A DNA stretch of 64,000 nt, taken from assembly GCF_025699125.1 (NCBI RefSeq), contig NZ_JAILWC010000001.1:1-64000 (forward strand). The letters run 5' to 3'. This document shows, in pieces, positions 1 to 8,308 of the stretch. The DNA is from Nitrosopumilus sp. Lineage in GTDB: Archaea > Thermoproteota > Nitrososphaeria > Nitrososphaerales > Nitrosopumilaceae. The notes beneath the pieces are model-generated. The model ran no database searches. It saw only the letters and a list, made by a program, of their open reading frames with translations, and was not told the origin of the DNA. A program made the translations under genes and the position numbers. Every line of letters begins with the position of its first letter. Within the stretch, counting starts at the first letter, position 1.

Positions 1-147
1 ACCTTCTCTTCTTCTATCACCACCTTCTCTTCTTCTATCACCACCTTCTCTTCTTCTATCACCACCTTCTCTTCTTCTATCACCACCTTCTCTTCTTCTA
101 TCACCACCTTCTCTTCTTCTATCACCACCTTCTCTTCTTCTATCACC
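1..147 (-). repeat. 21-bp in-frame tandem repeat (7 copies visible)
   Basis: Seven identical 21-base units run from the window edge to 147. Read on the minus strand they encode GDRRREG each, so the array extends the basic tail of NOP5 without breaking frame. Copies are identical at nucleotide level, including codon choice, which points to recent slippage or unequal exchange rather than old duplication. More copies probably continue to the left. Confidence 0.95.
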
Positions 148-1314
148 AAAGCTTCCACTATCACGTCTGAATGATTGAGGTTTTCTGATGTCTTTCTCAG
201 TTGGATTTTCGTATTTTTTGCCTATTTCGTCTACTCTAATGTTGAGTTTTTCAAGCAGAGTTTGATTTAGGCCTTCACCATAAACATCAACTCTGGCAGC
301 AATGACTGCTTTTGCAGCAACTGCTCTTGCAATCTTTCCTCTTTGCCATCTAGGAGCAGCATGAACCATAGCATGTTGGAATAGTAATCCGTGTTTTGGT
401 GGTTGTGAACCTGTCTTTAATGATCTAAACAATGCTTTCTCAGCTCCTAGAACTTGTATTGTACTGGCAGGAAGAGATGCTAATCTTTTGAGACTTCCTG
501 CTCTTCCTAAAATTCTAGCGCCCACTGCACTTCCAAGAATTGCTGAAAGGTTTGGTGCAATTTCTTGCATTGCAGTTTCAACGTGCTCTTCAAGTTTTTT
601 ACGTAACTCGTGGAAATCTAAAATTTGTTTTGCTATTGATTGCACTATAGCTAAATTAACGTCTGAGATGTCTCCTCCTCTGCTTTTAGATGAAATTAAA
701 GACAGCATTTCTACTTTTGATTCTGGAAAACCTGCATCTTCAAAAACTTGTTTTGTTAATGATTCTCGTTTTCCAGCAAGAACGATTTGTGCATATCCAT
801 TAATACTATCAATGATGTTATCCAATTCTGGAAAATGTAATCCATACCATTCTCTGAGTCTTGAACTTAGACCATTTGCAATTTTATCAATTTCATCTAA
901 TGAATTGATTGCTTGAATTATGTGAAGATCTGGACTTTCTGATACTTCAGTAACTTTTGATGATGATAATCCTAAAGCAAACTCTCTTAGTTTACCTAAC
1001 GTGTCTTGCAAATTGGAAGCAAATCCTGAATCTACAATAATTTGAGGTTTTGTTGCTTGAATGTTGTTTAATTCTGATGCTTCCATCAAGTAACAGTCAA
1101 TAGAAAATTTTTTTAAAATTGAAAGTAATGATTCATCACTAACAGAAACTCCTCTTTGAATAGAGGCAAGATAGTTGATTAATTCATTTAGTTTTGATTC
1201 CTTGTTTTTTACTAACAGATATTCTTTAACTGGATTTGAGAATGGAAACGCTCTTTCAATCTTTCCGTCATTGAAAACTGAGATTCCTAACTCTGTTAAT
1301 ACCACAGAATACAT
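1..1314 (-). CDS. nop5: NOP5 (Nop56/58-like) C/D box RNP core protein, 3' end cut by window
   Basis: Core protein of the archaeal C/D box RNP. It bridges L7Ae-bound guide RNA and fibrillarin for rRNA/tRNA 2'-O-methylation. The minus-strand frame is open from ATG at 1314 to the window edge (438 codons). It contains the Nop-domain stretch around GSAVGARILGRAGSLKRLA and the following GLLFQHAMVHAAPRWQRGKIARA segment, both typical of Nop56/58. The N-terminal fibrillarin-binding part and a central coiled coil are present. The visible C-terminus is a highly basic tail built from at least seven perfect GDRRREG repeats (1-147), and the stop lies outside. Basic or KKE/D tails are usual for the family, but a perfect heptad array is not. 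Fibrillarin would be expected next, off the left edge. The gene diverges from pyrD across a 43-base symmetric promoter region. Confidence 0.93.
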   Translation of the reverse strand, partial: MYSVVLTELGISVFNDGKIERAFPFSNPVKEYLLVKNKESKLNELINYLASIQRGVSVSDESLLSILKKFSIDCYLMEASELNNIQATKPQIIVDSGFASNLQDTLGKLREFALGLSSSKVTEVSESPDLHIIQAINSLDEIDKIANGLSSRLREWYGLHFPELDNIIDSINGYAQIVLAGKRESLTKQVFEDAGFPESKVEMLSLISSKSRGGDISDVNLAIVQSIAKQILDFHELRKKLEEHVETAMQEIAPNLSAILGSAVGARILGRAGSLKRLASLPASTIQVLGAEKALFRSLKTGSQPPKHGLLFQHAMVHAAPRWQRGKIARAVAAKAVIAARVDVYGEGLNQTLLEKLNIRVDEIGKKYENPTEKDIRKPQSFRRDSGSFGDRRREGGDRRREGGDRRREGGDRRREGGDRRREGGDRRREGGDRRREG

Positions 1315-1322
1315 GACTAGTT

Positions 1323-1357
1323 GATTCTAAATCACCTTTAAAAAAGGTACCAGAATC
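1323..1357. promoter_or_regulatory. Dyad-symmetric divergent promoter between nop5 and pyrD
   Basis: The 43 bases between the two starts hold nested inverted repeats: gattct (1323-1328) with agaatc (1352-1357), and accttt (1334-1339) with aaaggt (1343-1348) around an AAA centre. The central A/T run can act as a TATA element for both directions, lying about 20-30 bases from either start codon. Sharing one element would tie expression of NOP5 and PyrD. The TATA role is inferred from spacing. Confidence 0.5.
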
Positions 1358-2311
1358 GTGAATCAACTATTATATTCGAAACTAAGTTCATTATTCAAAG
1401 TGGAACTCAGTCTAGCAACTTCCATAGGTCAAATTCAATTAGATAGGCCTGTGATGCTAGCGTCTGGAATTTTGGGCATATCTTTGGATGTTTTTAATCG
1501 ATTGTATCGTTCTGGCGTAGGTGCTGTTGTAACTAAATCTCTCAGTACAGAACCATGGGAAGGTTATCCCAATCCGACTATCTTTAGTGTCAAGGGGGGT
1601 GGATGGATAAATGCAGTGGGTCTCTCGAATCCAGGAGCTACTAATTTTGCAAAAATGATTGAACCTAATCAGGATGTTCCAATAATTGTGAGTTTGGTGG
1701 GTTCAATTCCAGAAGACTTTGAAACAATGATTAAACAATTTGAAAATTGTAAAGTTACGGCATATGAGCTAAATCTATCCTGTCCACATGTAGCCAAAGT
1801 TGGTTTAGAAGTTGGCGATGATCCTGAATTAGTTAAAAAAATTGTAACTACTGCAAAAAATACCACTGATGTTCCAATAATAGCCAAAGTTGGTTTAGGA
1901 ACTACTCATTATCTTAATACTGTAAGTGCGGCAATAGATTCTGGAATTGATGCAATCACTGCAATCAATACTGTCAGAGCAATGGCAATAGATGTTGAAA
2001 CTCAACGACCAATTCTCAGTAATAAATTTGGAGGGTTATCTGGGACTCCAATCAAACCAATTGCATTGAGATGTGTCTATGAAATTTCTTCAAAACATGA
2101 TATTCCAATAATTGGGTGTGGTGGTATATCTACATGGGAGGATGCAGTTGAATTCTTTTTGGCAGGGGCTTCTGCAATTCAACTTGGTAGTGCGGTAGGA
2201 GATAATTGGATTGATGTTTTCAATGACATCAATAATGGAATATTACAGTACATGAAAAGAAAAAACTATTCTTCAATAAAGGAAATGGTGGGTCTTGCAA
2301 AGAAACAATAA
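1358..2311 (+). CDS. pyrD: Dihydroorotate dehydrogenase, catalytic subunit (class 1B type)
   Basis: Oxidises dihydroorotate to orotate in pyrimidine synthesis, using FMN. The 317-aa product has the N-terminal P-V-M-L-A-S-G segment, the NLSCPH motif at about residues 139-144 whose Cys142 is the class-1 catalytic base, and the FMN-phosphate loop GCGGIST near residue 255. The GTG at 1358 gives a slightly long N-terminus; no better start lies before the conserved region. It overlaps pyrK by 17 bases, and this pairing marks a class 1B enzyme that passes electrons through PyrK to NAD. The upstream region is the symmetric promoter shared with nop5. Confidence 0.94.
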   Translation: MNQLLYSKLSSLFKVELSLATSIGQIQLDRPVMLASGILGISLDVFNRLYRSGVGAVVTKSLSTEPWEGYPNPTIFSVKGGGWINAVGLSNPGATNFAKMIEPNQDVPIIVSLVGSIPEDFETMIKQFENCKVTAYELNLSCPHVAKVGLEVGDDPELVKKIVTTAKNTTDVPIIAKVGLGTTHYLNTVSAAIDSGIDAITAINTVRAMAIDVETQRPILSNKFGGLSGTPIKPIALRCVYEISSKHDIPIIGCGGISTWEDAVEFFLAGASAIQLGSAVGDNWIDVFNDINNGILQYMKRKNYSSIKEMVGLAKKQ

Positions 2312-3107
2312 TCATACAACAATTGTTACCATTGAAAAAGTAATTGATGAAACACCAACTGTCAGAACTTTAGTTTTTTCTGATGATGTGATGTCCAATG
2401 TTCTTCCCGGACAATTCGCAATGGTTTGGATTCCAGGAGTAAATGAATTGCCAATGAGTGTGATGATTTCTAAAGAACCTGGAAAGGCAGCATTCACAGT
2501 TAGAAAACATGGACCTGCTTCAACTGGGTTGTTTAATATTCTCGAAGGTCAACAAATTGGAATTCGTGGCCCGTATGGAAATTCATTTGATCTAAAAGAA
2601 GGAAAACTTTTGTTAGTTGGTGGTGGAACCGGTCTTGTTCCAATGATGCGATTACTCACTTTTGTAAAACCTACTGACGATGTTACTGTTTTAATTGGTG
2701 CAAAATCTAAAGATGAGGTATTTTTTGAAGACTTGGCAAATAATTTGCTGGAAAATAATCCTCACAAAGTAATTGTCTCAACTGATGATGGAAGTTATGG
2801 CGAAAAAGGGTTTGTCACTGATTTGGTTGAAAAACTTGTCAGCAAATCTCATTTTGATGGGGTTTATGTATGCGGGCCTGAAATAATGATGTACAAAACC
2901 GTACAATCAGCTCATTCTAGGAAAATGTTTGTCCAAGCTAGTCTTGAGAGGATGATGAAATGTGGTGTTGGAATTTGTGGTAGTTGCTGTGTAGGCGAAG
3001 ATCTGGTATGCCGTGATGGGACTGTCTTTGATGGGCAACATCTCTCAACAAACAAGGAATTTGGTCATTTTTACAGAAATAAGGCTGGAATATTAGAAAA
3101 TTATTGA
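2295..3107 (+). CDS. pyrK: Dihydroorotate dehydrogenase electron-transfer subunit
   Basis: Ferredoxin-NADP reductase-like subunit that binds FAD and a 2Fe-2S cluster and carries electrons from PyrD to NAD. The 270-aa product has an N-terminal FAD-binding barrel (PGQFAMVW), the nucleotide-binding segment LLLVGGGTGLVPM at about residues 110-122, and a C-terminal cysteine cluster (CGVGICGSCC then a further Cys after GEDLV) for the iron-sulfur cluster. The start must be the TTG at 2295, inside pyrD, because no ATG or GTG lies before the conserved N-terminal strand. The overlap implies co-translation with pyrD. Confidence 0.93.
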   Translation: MQRNNNHTTIVTIEKVIDETPTVRTLVFSDDVMSNVLPGQFAMVWIPGVNELPMSVMISKEPGKAAFTVRKHGPASTGLFNILEGQQIGIRGPYGNSFDLKEGKLLLVGGGTGLVPMMRLLTFVKPTDDVTVLIGAKSKDEVFFEDLANNLLENNPHKVIVSTDDGSYGEKGFVTDLVEKLVSKSHFDGVYVCGPEIMMYKTVQSAHSRKMFVQASLERMMKCGVGICGSCCVGEDLVCRDGTVFDGQHLSTNKEFGHFYRNKAGILENY

Positions 3108-3149
3108 ATTTGACTAGCAAGGTTTAAAATAAATCACAAAATTATTTCC

Positions 3150-4883
3150 ATGACGGAAATGGGAACTCCAAAAATTGTATTGACTGCAGATAGAACCCTG
3201 ATGTCTCCATATAGGGGATTGTCGCTTGCAACATTTTTTGGATGTGCACCGGCTATTGACCCAAACCGCGATAAAAACAGCTTTTGGTATAAAATTCTTG
3301 GAAAACAGGTAACTCCCAAAATACTGTTTGATTTTATTTGTAATTATATTCCTCATACAAATGGTGTTGCAAACTATGCTCCATATGGCTTGAGAAAATT
3401 AGAAGCTGGTTTGCTTCGAGATGGATTTAGCAGACAAGATGTAGTAGTTGCACATCCTGATCATATTGAACAATTTATTGGTCCTCAAACAGAAGTTGTT
3501 GGGACCTATGAGATGGATCCTCTTGGAATGGGTCCTGTAACTATGACATTTACTTATGGCAGAAAACAAACATCTTATGATGAATTTTACAATACTGAAC
3601 TACATCATAGAATCAAAGCTGCTAAATTAAAAACTGGAAGTAAGGCCAAAGTAATTTCTGGTGCATCTGGAACTTGGCAATACAATTATGATCCGGAAAA
3701 AATTGAAGAATTTGGAATTTATGCAATTCTAGAAGGAGAATTGGGTGGGATTGCACCTGAAATTGATGGACATGCTGGACGATTCTTCAACTATTTGATA
3801 AATGGTGACTTTGAAAACATGGATCCTTTCAGAAAGAGAAGTGACTTTAAAGTTAACATAAAAGAATTTGAAAGAAACGGAAAAAAAATCCATGGACGTT
3901 TTGTTAATTTCTGGGATAGACCTGAACTTGAAGAAATTCCTGACATTGTAGAACCAAGTATGCATGGAATGGTTGAGGTAATGCGTGGTTGTGGTAGAGG
4001 TTGCAAATTCTGTGATGTTACATTAAGATCATTGAGGTATTATTCTCCTGAAAAAGTCAAAAGAGAAATTGAAGTTAACATAAAGAAGGGTGGTTCTAAG
4101 TCTGCATGGATTCACAGTGATGATATTTTTGTTTATGGTATGGATCCTAGAACTGCGAAAGGTATGGAGCCAAACAGAGAAGCACTCGAAGAACTGTTCA
4201 CTGCAATCATGTCAACAGGAGTTGAACACACAAACCCAACTCACGGAACTCTTGCTGGAGCTATTGCCGATGAAAAATTAATTCCTAATCTTTCTAAAAT
4301 CATCAAAGCAGGCCCTGATAACATGATTGGTGTTCAAGCTGGATTTGAAACTGGCAGTCTTAGATTAATCGGTAAATACGCTGATAGAAAACTTGCACCA
4401 TATTCACCTGATGAATGGCATTGGGTTGTCAAAGAAGGTGTCAAGACATTAAATCAAGACTATTGGATTCCTGCATTCACCTTGATTATGGGTCTTGATA
4501 ATGATGAAACGCCTGAAGACTCTTGGGAGACTATACGTTTACTTAGTGAATTAGAAAATGAACAACCTGATTCTATGTTTACAGCTACTGCATTAACATT
4601 CGTTCCTATTGGATTACTAGAAAAATCTGATTTCTTTAACATTGGAAATGAGATGACTCCTGCTCAACTAGGTGTGCTTTACAAAACTTGGCAACACAAT
4701 TTCAAATATGGCATTCAGAAATTTATGACCAAGACCGGCTCTAAAGGCCCTCAAAGATACTTCTTTAATGCCATAGCAAGATCTCTTGGCGGTGTTCCCC
4801 TTGGTGCAATGGAGAGATATGCTCGAAGAAAGAGTAAGGAACACGAAAAAGTCATTGAGATTGTTAAAGCCAAGTATTGGTAG
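3150..4883 (+). CDS. Radical SAM protein with B12-binding-like N-terminus
   Basis: A 577-aa protein with the radical SAM signature CGRGCKFC (CxxxCxxC, about residues 280-288) that would hold a 4Fe-4S cluster and cleave SAM. About 275 residues precede it, as in cobalamin-dependent radical SAM enzymes, although the B12 DxHxxG motif was not clearly seen. The downstream half has GVQAGFETGS, a typical later barrel strand. Substrate is unknown. A TATA-like TTTAAAAT lies about 27 bases before the ATG, fitting a leaderless transcript. It stands alone between pyrK and the S30e gene. Confidence 0.8.
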   Translation: MTEMGTPKIVLTADRTLMSPYRGLSLATFFGCAPAIDPNRDKNSFWYKILGKQVTPKILFDFICNYIPHTNGVANYAPYGLRKLEAGLLRDGFSRQDVVVAHPDHIEQFIGPQTEVVGTYEMDPLGMGPVTMTFTYGRKQTSYDEFYNTELHHRIKAAKLKTGSKAKVISGASGTWQYNYDPEKIEEFGIYAILEGELGGIAPEIDGHAGRFFNYLINGDFENMDPFRKRSDFKVNIKEFERNGKKIHGRFVNFWDRPELEEIPDIVEPSMHGMVEVMRGCGRGCKFCDVTLRSLRYYSPEKVKREIEVNIKKGGSKSAWIHSDDIFVYGMDPRTAKGMEPNREALEELFTAIMSTGVEHTNPTHGTLAGAIADEKLIPNLSKIIKAGPDNMIGVQAGFETGSLRLIGKYADRKLAPYSPDEWHWVVKEGVKTLNQDYWIPAFTLIMGLDNDETPEDSWETIRLLSELENEQPDSMFTATALTFVPIGLLEKSDFFNIGNEMTPAQLGVLYKTWQHNFKYGIQKFMTKTGSKGPQRYFFNAIARSLGGVPLGAMERYARRKSKEHEKVIEIVKAKYW

Positions 4884-4923
4884 TCATACAAATACATAAA
4901 TTCACTAATTCCTATTTCTAAAT

Positions 4924-5106
4924 ATGGCAACACACGGTTCACTTACCAAAGCAGGTAAAGTAAGAGGACAGACACCAAAAGTTGAAGGACGAAAAATTGT
5001 AGGTACTAGTTCTAGTCTTAGAAACAAAAGTAACTTCAAAAAGCGATTTGTTCTAGGTAGATTTCCTGGTCAGAACAAACCAGGACAAAGAAGAAAGAGA
5101 CGTTAA
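4924..5106 (+). CDS. rps30e: Ribosomal protein S30e
   Basis: A 60-aa, very basic protein matching archaeal/eukaryal S30e: N-terminal HGSLTKAGKVRGQTPKV and C-terminal NKPGQRRKRR. It is a small-subunit protein near the decoding centre. Length is normal for the archaeal form, which lacks the ubiquitin-like fusion found in eukaryotes. It starts at ATG 4924, 40 bases after the radical SAM gene. Confidence 0.95.
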   Translation: MATHGSLTKAGKVRGQTPKVEGRKIVGTSSSLRNKSNFKKRFVLGRFPGQNKPGQRRKRR

Positions 5107-5250
5107 TCAATTATTATCAAAATTTTATCATTTTACGATCTGTGCCTATGATCTGTAATTCTAAATGACCGATCCGACGACTTTTGACAATGAGAATTTC
5201 CGACGGAGACTTGACAGAACCCCAAAACAATACTCTTATAAAGTACTCGT

Positions 5251-5271
5251 ACCGTACCATACGGTATGGTA
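5251..5271. promoter_or_regulatory. Nested inverted repeats over the radA start codon
   Basis: Two overlapping dyads are seen: accgta (5251-5256) with tacggt (5260-5265), and taccatac (5255-5262) with gtatggta (5264-5271). The second covers the ATG at 5266. A TATA-like TTATAAA lies about 30 bases upstream. A repressor bound here would block initiation or, as RNA, a hairpin could sequester the start. The function is inferred. Confidence 0.45.
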
Positions 5272-6453
5272 GAAGATTTAAGATTAGATAGTTTAGAGGG
5301 CGTAGGTCCTGTAACTACAAGAAAATTATCCGATGCAGGTGTCCACAACGTCATGGATCTCATCGTCAGAGGTCCTGTGGAAATTGCAGAAATAACTGGA
5401 ATGGAAAAGGACACTGCTGAAAAAATTGTCAATAAAGCCAGACAACATTTAGTTGATGGTGGACTAATTGCCAAACACTTTGTTAGTGCAACTGAAATTT
5501 ACAAACATCGACAAAGTATTGGTAAAATTACAACTGGTACAAATTGTCTTGATACACTATTTGATGGTGGTATTGAGACTCAGGCTCTTACAGAAGTTTA
5601 TGGTGAATTTGGATGTGGTAAAACACAGTTTGCTCATACAATGTCTGTGATGGTTCAAAAAACCAAAGAAGAAGGTGGTCTTGAAGGCAGTGTATTATAC
5701 ATTGATACTGAAAATACTTTCAGACCTGAAAGAATTGTATCTATTGCCAAAGCTCATGATATGGACCCAGAAAAAGTTCTAGATAACATCATAGTTGCTC
5801 GTGCATACAACAGTGCACATCAAGTGTTAATTCTAGAAGAAGCTGGTCCCATAATTGAAGAAAACAATGTTAAACTAATTGTTGCAGATTCTGCAGTTGG
5901 ACTATTCCGTGCTGAATATCTTGGAAGAGGAACATTGTCTGTTAGACAGCAAAAACTAAATCATTTTGTTCATTTGCTATCTAGAATTGCAGAAACATAC
6001 AACTGTGCTGCAATTGCAACCAACCAAGTTATGGCATCCCCTGATGTCTTTTTTGGAGATCCAACAAGACCTATTGGTGGAAATGTAGTTGCACATACCA
6101 GTACATACAGAATCTACTTTAAGAAATCAGGTAAGAAACGAATTGCTAGAATGGTAGATAGTCCTCATCATCCTGAAGAGGAAGTAATCTTTGCACTAGG
6201 TGAAGCAGGTGTAATTGATCCTGAAGACGCCGATAAAAAGACAAAAAAGACTACCAAAAAAACAACCAAGCCTGCAAAAGAAACAGCTGAAGTAGATGCT
6301 ACAGAAACAGCTGAAGTAGATGCTACAGAAACAGCTGAAGTAGATGCTACAGAAACAGCTGAAGTAGATGCTACAGAAACAGCTGAAGTAGATGGCATTG
6401 TGAAATCTACAGCAGATGATGAATCAGAAGATTCAGAACCAATTGAAGAGTAA
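5266..6453 (+). CDS. radA: DNA repair and recombination protein RadA
   Basis: Archaeal RecA/Rad51-family recombinase that forms filaments on single-stranded DNA for strand exchange. Order of parts: N-terminal helix-hairpin-helix domain (residues 1-65), polymerisation motif F72-V-S-A75, Walker A GEFGCGKTQ at 113-121, Walker B region LIVADS, and the L2/ATN region. The family is usually about 320-350 aa. This 395-aa protein is extended by a Lys/Thr linker and an acidic tail of four ETAEVDAT repeats plus a partial fifth (6280-6396). The tail could modulate DNA binding as acidic tails of other recombinases do, which is inference. T-rich sequence after 6453 could terminate transcription. Confidence 0.97.
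   Translation: MVEDLRLDSLEGVGPVTTRKLSDAGVHNVMDLIVRGPVEIAEITGMEKDTAEKIVNKARQHLVDGGLIAKHFVSATEIYKHRQSIGKITTGTNCLDTLFDGGIETQALTEVYGEFGCGKTQFAHTMSVMVQKTKEEGGLEGSVLYIDTENTFRPERIVSIAKAHDMDPEKVLDNIIVARAYNSAHQVLILEEAGPIIEENNVKLIVADSAVGLFRAEYLGRGTLSVRQQKLNHFVHLLSRIAETYNCAAIATNQVMASPDVFFGDPTRPIGGNVVAHTSTYRIYFKKSGKKRIARMVDSPHHPEEEVIFALGEAGVIDPEDADKKTKKTTKKTTKPAKETAEVDATETAEVDATETAEVDATETAEVDATETAEVDGIVKSTADDESEDSEPIEE
6280..6396 (+). repeat. 24-bp in-frame tandem repeat in radA tail
   Basis: Four identical 24-base units (6280-6375) and a 21-base partial unit encode ETAEVDAT repeats at the RadA C-terminus. Nucleotide identity between copies implies recent expansion. Being a multiple of three, copy-number change would lengthen or shorten the tail without frameshift. 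Confidence 0.95.
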
Positions 6454-6543
6454 CTCTTCTCCTTTCTCTTCATTTATTTTTTAATTTTTATTTATTTTTC
6501 TCAATATTGATTAAATTATAATATCATTTGTGACTATCAATAC

Positions 6544-7602
6544 ATGATGACCGATCTTTATCGATTACTTCCAGAGGAGATGGAACAGCTAGTCATTGAC
6601 ATGGGTTATCCTAGATATCGTGCAGATCAAATCTTACTTCCGTTATATTATAAATTTCCAAAAGACATTAACGACATACCCCAACTTCCAAAAAAATTAA
6701 GAGAAGAACTGACGGAAGCTGGATATACAATTGGTTCTGCAAAAGAGATTCATAGAGTTGTTAGTGATGATGGAGAGACAACTAAACTCTTACTCAATTT
6801 GACTGACAATAATTCTGTAGAAACAGTTTTGATGCAATACCCTTCATCTAAAATTGGTGGTCATCCAAGATCAACCATTTGTGTTTCTACTCAAATTGGT
6901 TGTGCAATGGGGTGTGTATTTTGTGCAACGGGGCAGATGGGTTTCAAAACAAATCTTACTGCAGAACATATTGTATCTCAAGTAATTCATTTTGCAGAAA
7001 TTTTGGAGAAACGCGGTGAACATGTAACAAATTTGGTGTTTATGGGAATGGGTGAACCAATGGCAAACTATGATGAGATGATCAGGGCCATACGAATTTT
7101 AACTCATGATAGAGGTTTTGGATTGGGTCAAAGACACATCACAATTTCTACAATAGGTATTGTTTCTGGAATCGATAAACTCGCTGAAGAAAATCTACAG
7201 ATTGGTCTTGCCATATCACTTCATTCACCAAATAATACATTACGAAAAAAACTTGTTCCGACTGCTGGACCAAATTCTGTTGAAGATATCATTGAGGCAG
7301 GGAGACGATATTTTAAAAAAACTGGAAGACGTGTTACATTTGAGTATGCTTTGATGGAGGGAATTAATGACTCTCCTGAGATTGCAACAGAACTAGCTAG
7401 CCTTTTGAAAGGCAACGGATCTCATGTCAACCTAATCCCAATCAATCCAACAGCTGGAGATTTTAAACGCCCATCAAAACAGAGAGTACTTGAATTTGAA
7501 CGAATTTTATCTAATGCTGGTGTAAATTGTACTGTGCGGGTGGAAAAAGGAACTGAGATCTCAGCTGCTTGTGGGCAACTCCGAACCGATATTATTGGCT
7601 AA
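6544..7602 (+). CDS. rlmN: RlmN-like radical SAM rRNA/tRNA (adenine-C2) methyltransferase
   Basis: Predicted to methylate C2 of an adenine in 23S rRNA (A2503 in bacteria) and possibly tRNA. The 352-aa length matches bacterial RlmN. Seen: N-terminal accessory domain, the TIC-V-S-T-Q-I-G-CAMGCVFC block that contains the first catalytic Cys and the CxxxCxxC cluster ligands (about 113-127), the GMGEP motif, and the C-terminal ISAACGQL with the second catalytic Cys near 343. All residues for the two-cysteine ping-pong mechanism are present. The family is mainly bacterial, so an archaeal copy suggests old transfer. It is a single gene with a start at ATG 6544 (ATG 6547 also possible). Confidence 0.92.
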   Translation: MMTDLYRLLPEEMEQLVIDMGYPRYRADQILLPLYYKFPKDINDIPQLPKKLREELTEAGYTIGSAKEIHRVVSDDGETTKLLLNLTDNNSVETVLMQYPSSKIGGHPRSTICVSTQIGCAMGCVFCATGQMGFKTNLTAEHIVSQVIHFAEILEKRGEHVTNLVFMGMGEPMANYDEMIRAIRILTHDRGFGLGQRHITISTIGIVSGIDKLAEENLQIGLAISLHSPNNTLRKKLVPTAGPNSVEDIIEAGRRYFKKTGRRVTFEYALMEGINDSPEIATELASLLKGNGSHVNLIPINPTAGDFKRPSKQRVLEFERILSNAGVNCTVRVEKGTEISAACGQLRTDIIG

Positions 7603-7659
7603 TTTTGCCTAAAACATGTTCTAAGTCTTAAAATAGGGCTTTCGAGGATTTTACACTTA

Positions 7660-7959
7660 ATGGCAACTAAGAAATCTCATGGTCGTTCACATGGATTTAA
7701 GCACAAATCTAGATCCGTTATGAAGAAAGTATCTCCTAGAGGAGTCTCGTTCTTGTTACGTGAATATCAGGAGGGCCAGCAGGCACTTGTCATTATTGAT
7801 CCTAGACAGCACAAAGGACTGCCACACAGAAGATACCATGGCAAAGTAGGTGTCATTACAAACGTTGGTAGACGTGCAATTACACTTGATGTGAAATTAG
7901 GAGAAAAATCGAAAACCTTAATCACTAGATTGGATCACATAAAACCATTCGGTGTATGA
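7660..7959 (+). CDS. rpl21e: Ribosomal protein L21e
   Basis: A 99-aa basic large-subunit protein. It has the typical N-terminal KKSHGRSHGFKHKSR and the RYHGKVGVITNVGRRA segment of the L21e SH3-like barrel. It is first gene of the conserved archaeal run L21e-rpoF-DUF655-ksgA-hemK. A TATA-like CTTAAAATA lies about 30 bases upstream of the ATG. Confidence 0.96.
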   Translation: MATKKSHGRSHGFKHKSRSVMKKVSPRGVSFLLREYQEGQQALVIIDPRQHKGLPHRRYHGKVGVITNVGRRAITLDVKLGEKSKTLITRLDHIKPFGV

Positions 7960-7960
7960 T

Positions 7961-8284
7961 ATGGAAGAAGTACAAAAGAAACAAGCAATTTCTCTTTCAG
8001 AAGTTAAAGAAATCTTAGGTAAAGTTGATCCTGAGGAAATGGATCAAATTCAAAGATGGACTTATGATTATGTTTCAAAGTTTGCATCAATAGAACCAAA
8101 GGATGCAAAAGAAATGAAAAAACAACTCATTAAAGAATGTGAGTTAACAGAAGACGAGGCTGTTGAAATTGTTAACATTAGACCCACAAGTTTAGCTGAA
8201 CTACGTTCATTTACATTTGGTTGGAAAAAACTAATTCTTGCTGAAACTCTAGAAAAGATGCTCAAGATAATCAAGGGGCAATAG
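7961..8284 (+). CDS. rpoF: DNA-directed RNA polymerase subunit F (Rpb4 homologue)
   Basis: Forms the RNA polymerase stalk with subunit E (Rpb7). The product is 107 aa if started at ATG 7961, one base after the L21e stop; a GTG at 7952 would overlap L21e. It has an N-terminal helical region then the HRDC-like helical domain with the archaeal-typical NIRPTSLAELRSF. The position after L21e is conserved in archaea, which supports the call. Confidence 0.93.
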   Translation: MEEVQKKQAISLSEVKEILGKVDPEEMDQIQRWTYDYVSKFASIEPKDAKEMKKQLIKECELTEDEAVEIVNIRPTSLAELRSFTFGWKKLILAETLEKMLKIIKGQ

Positions 8285-8308
8285 TACTTTTTTTCGGAGA
8301 ACTTTATT

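Noticed and set aside
1-147. Possible CRISPR array
   Set aside because: Repeats are contiguous with no spacers, length 21, and in frame with NOP5.
6168-6473. Minus-strand frame opposite the radA repeat tail
   Set aside because: It is the mirror of the tandem repeat; radA is clearly the coding strand.
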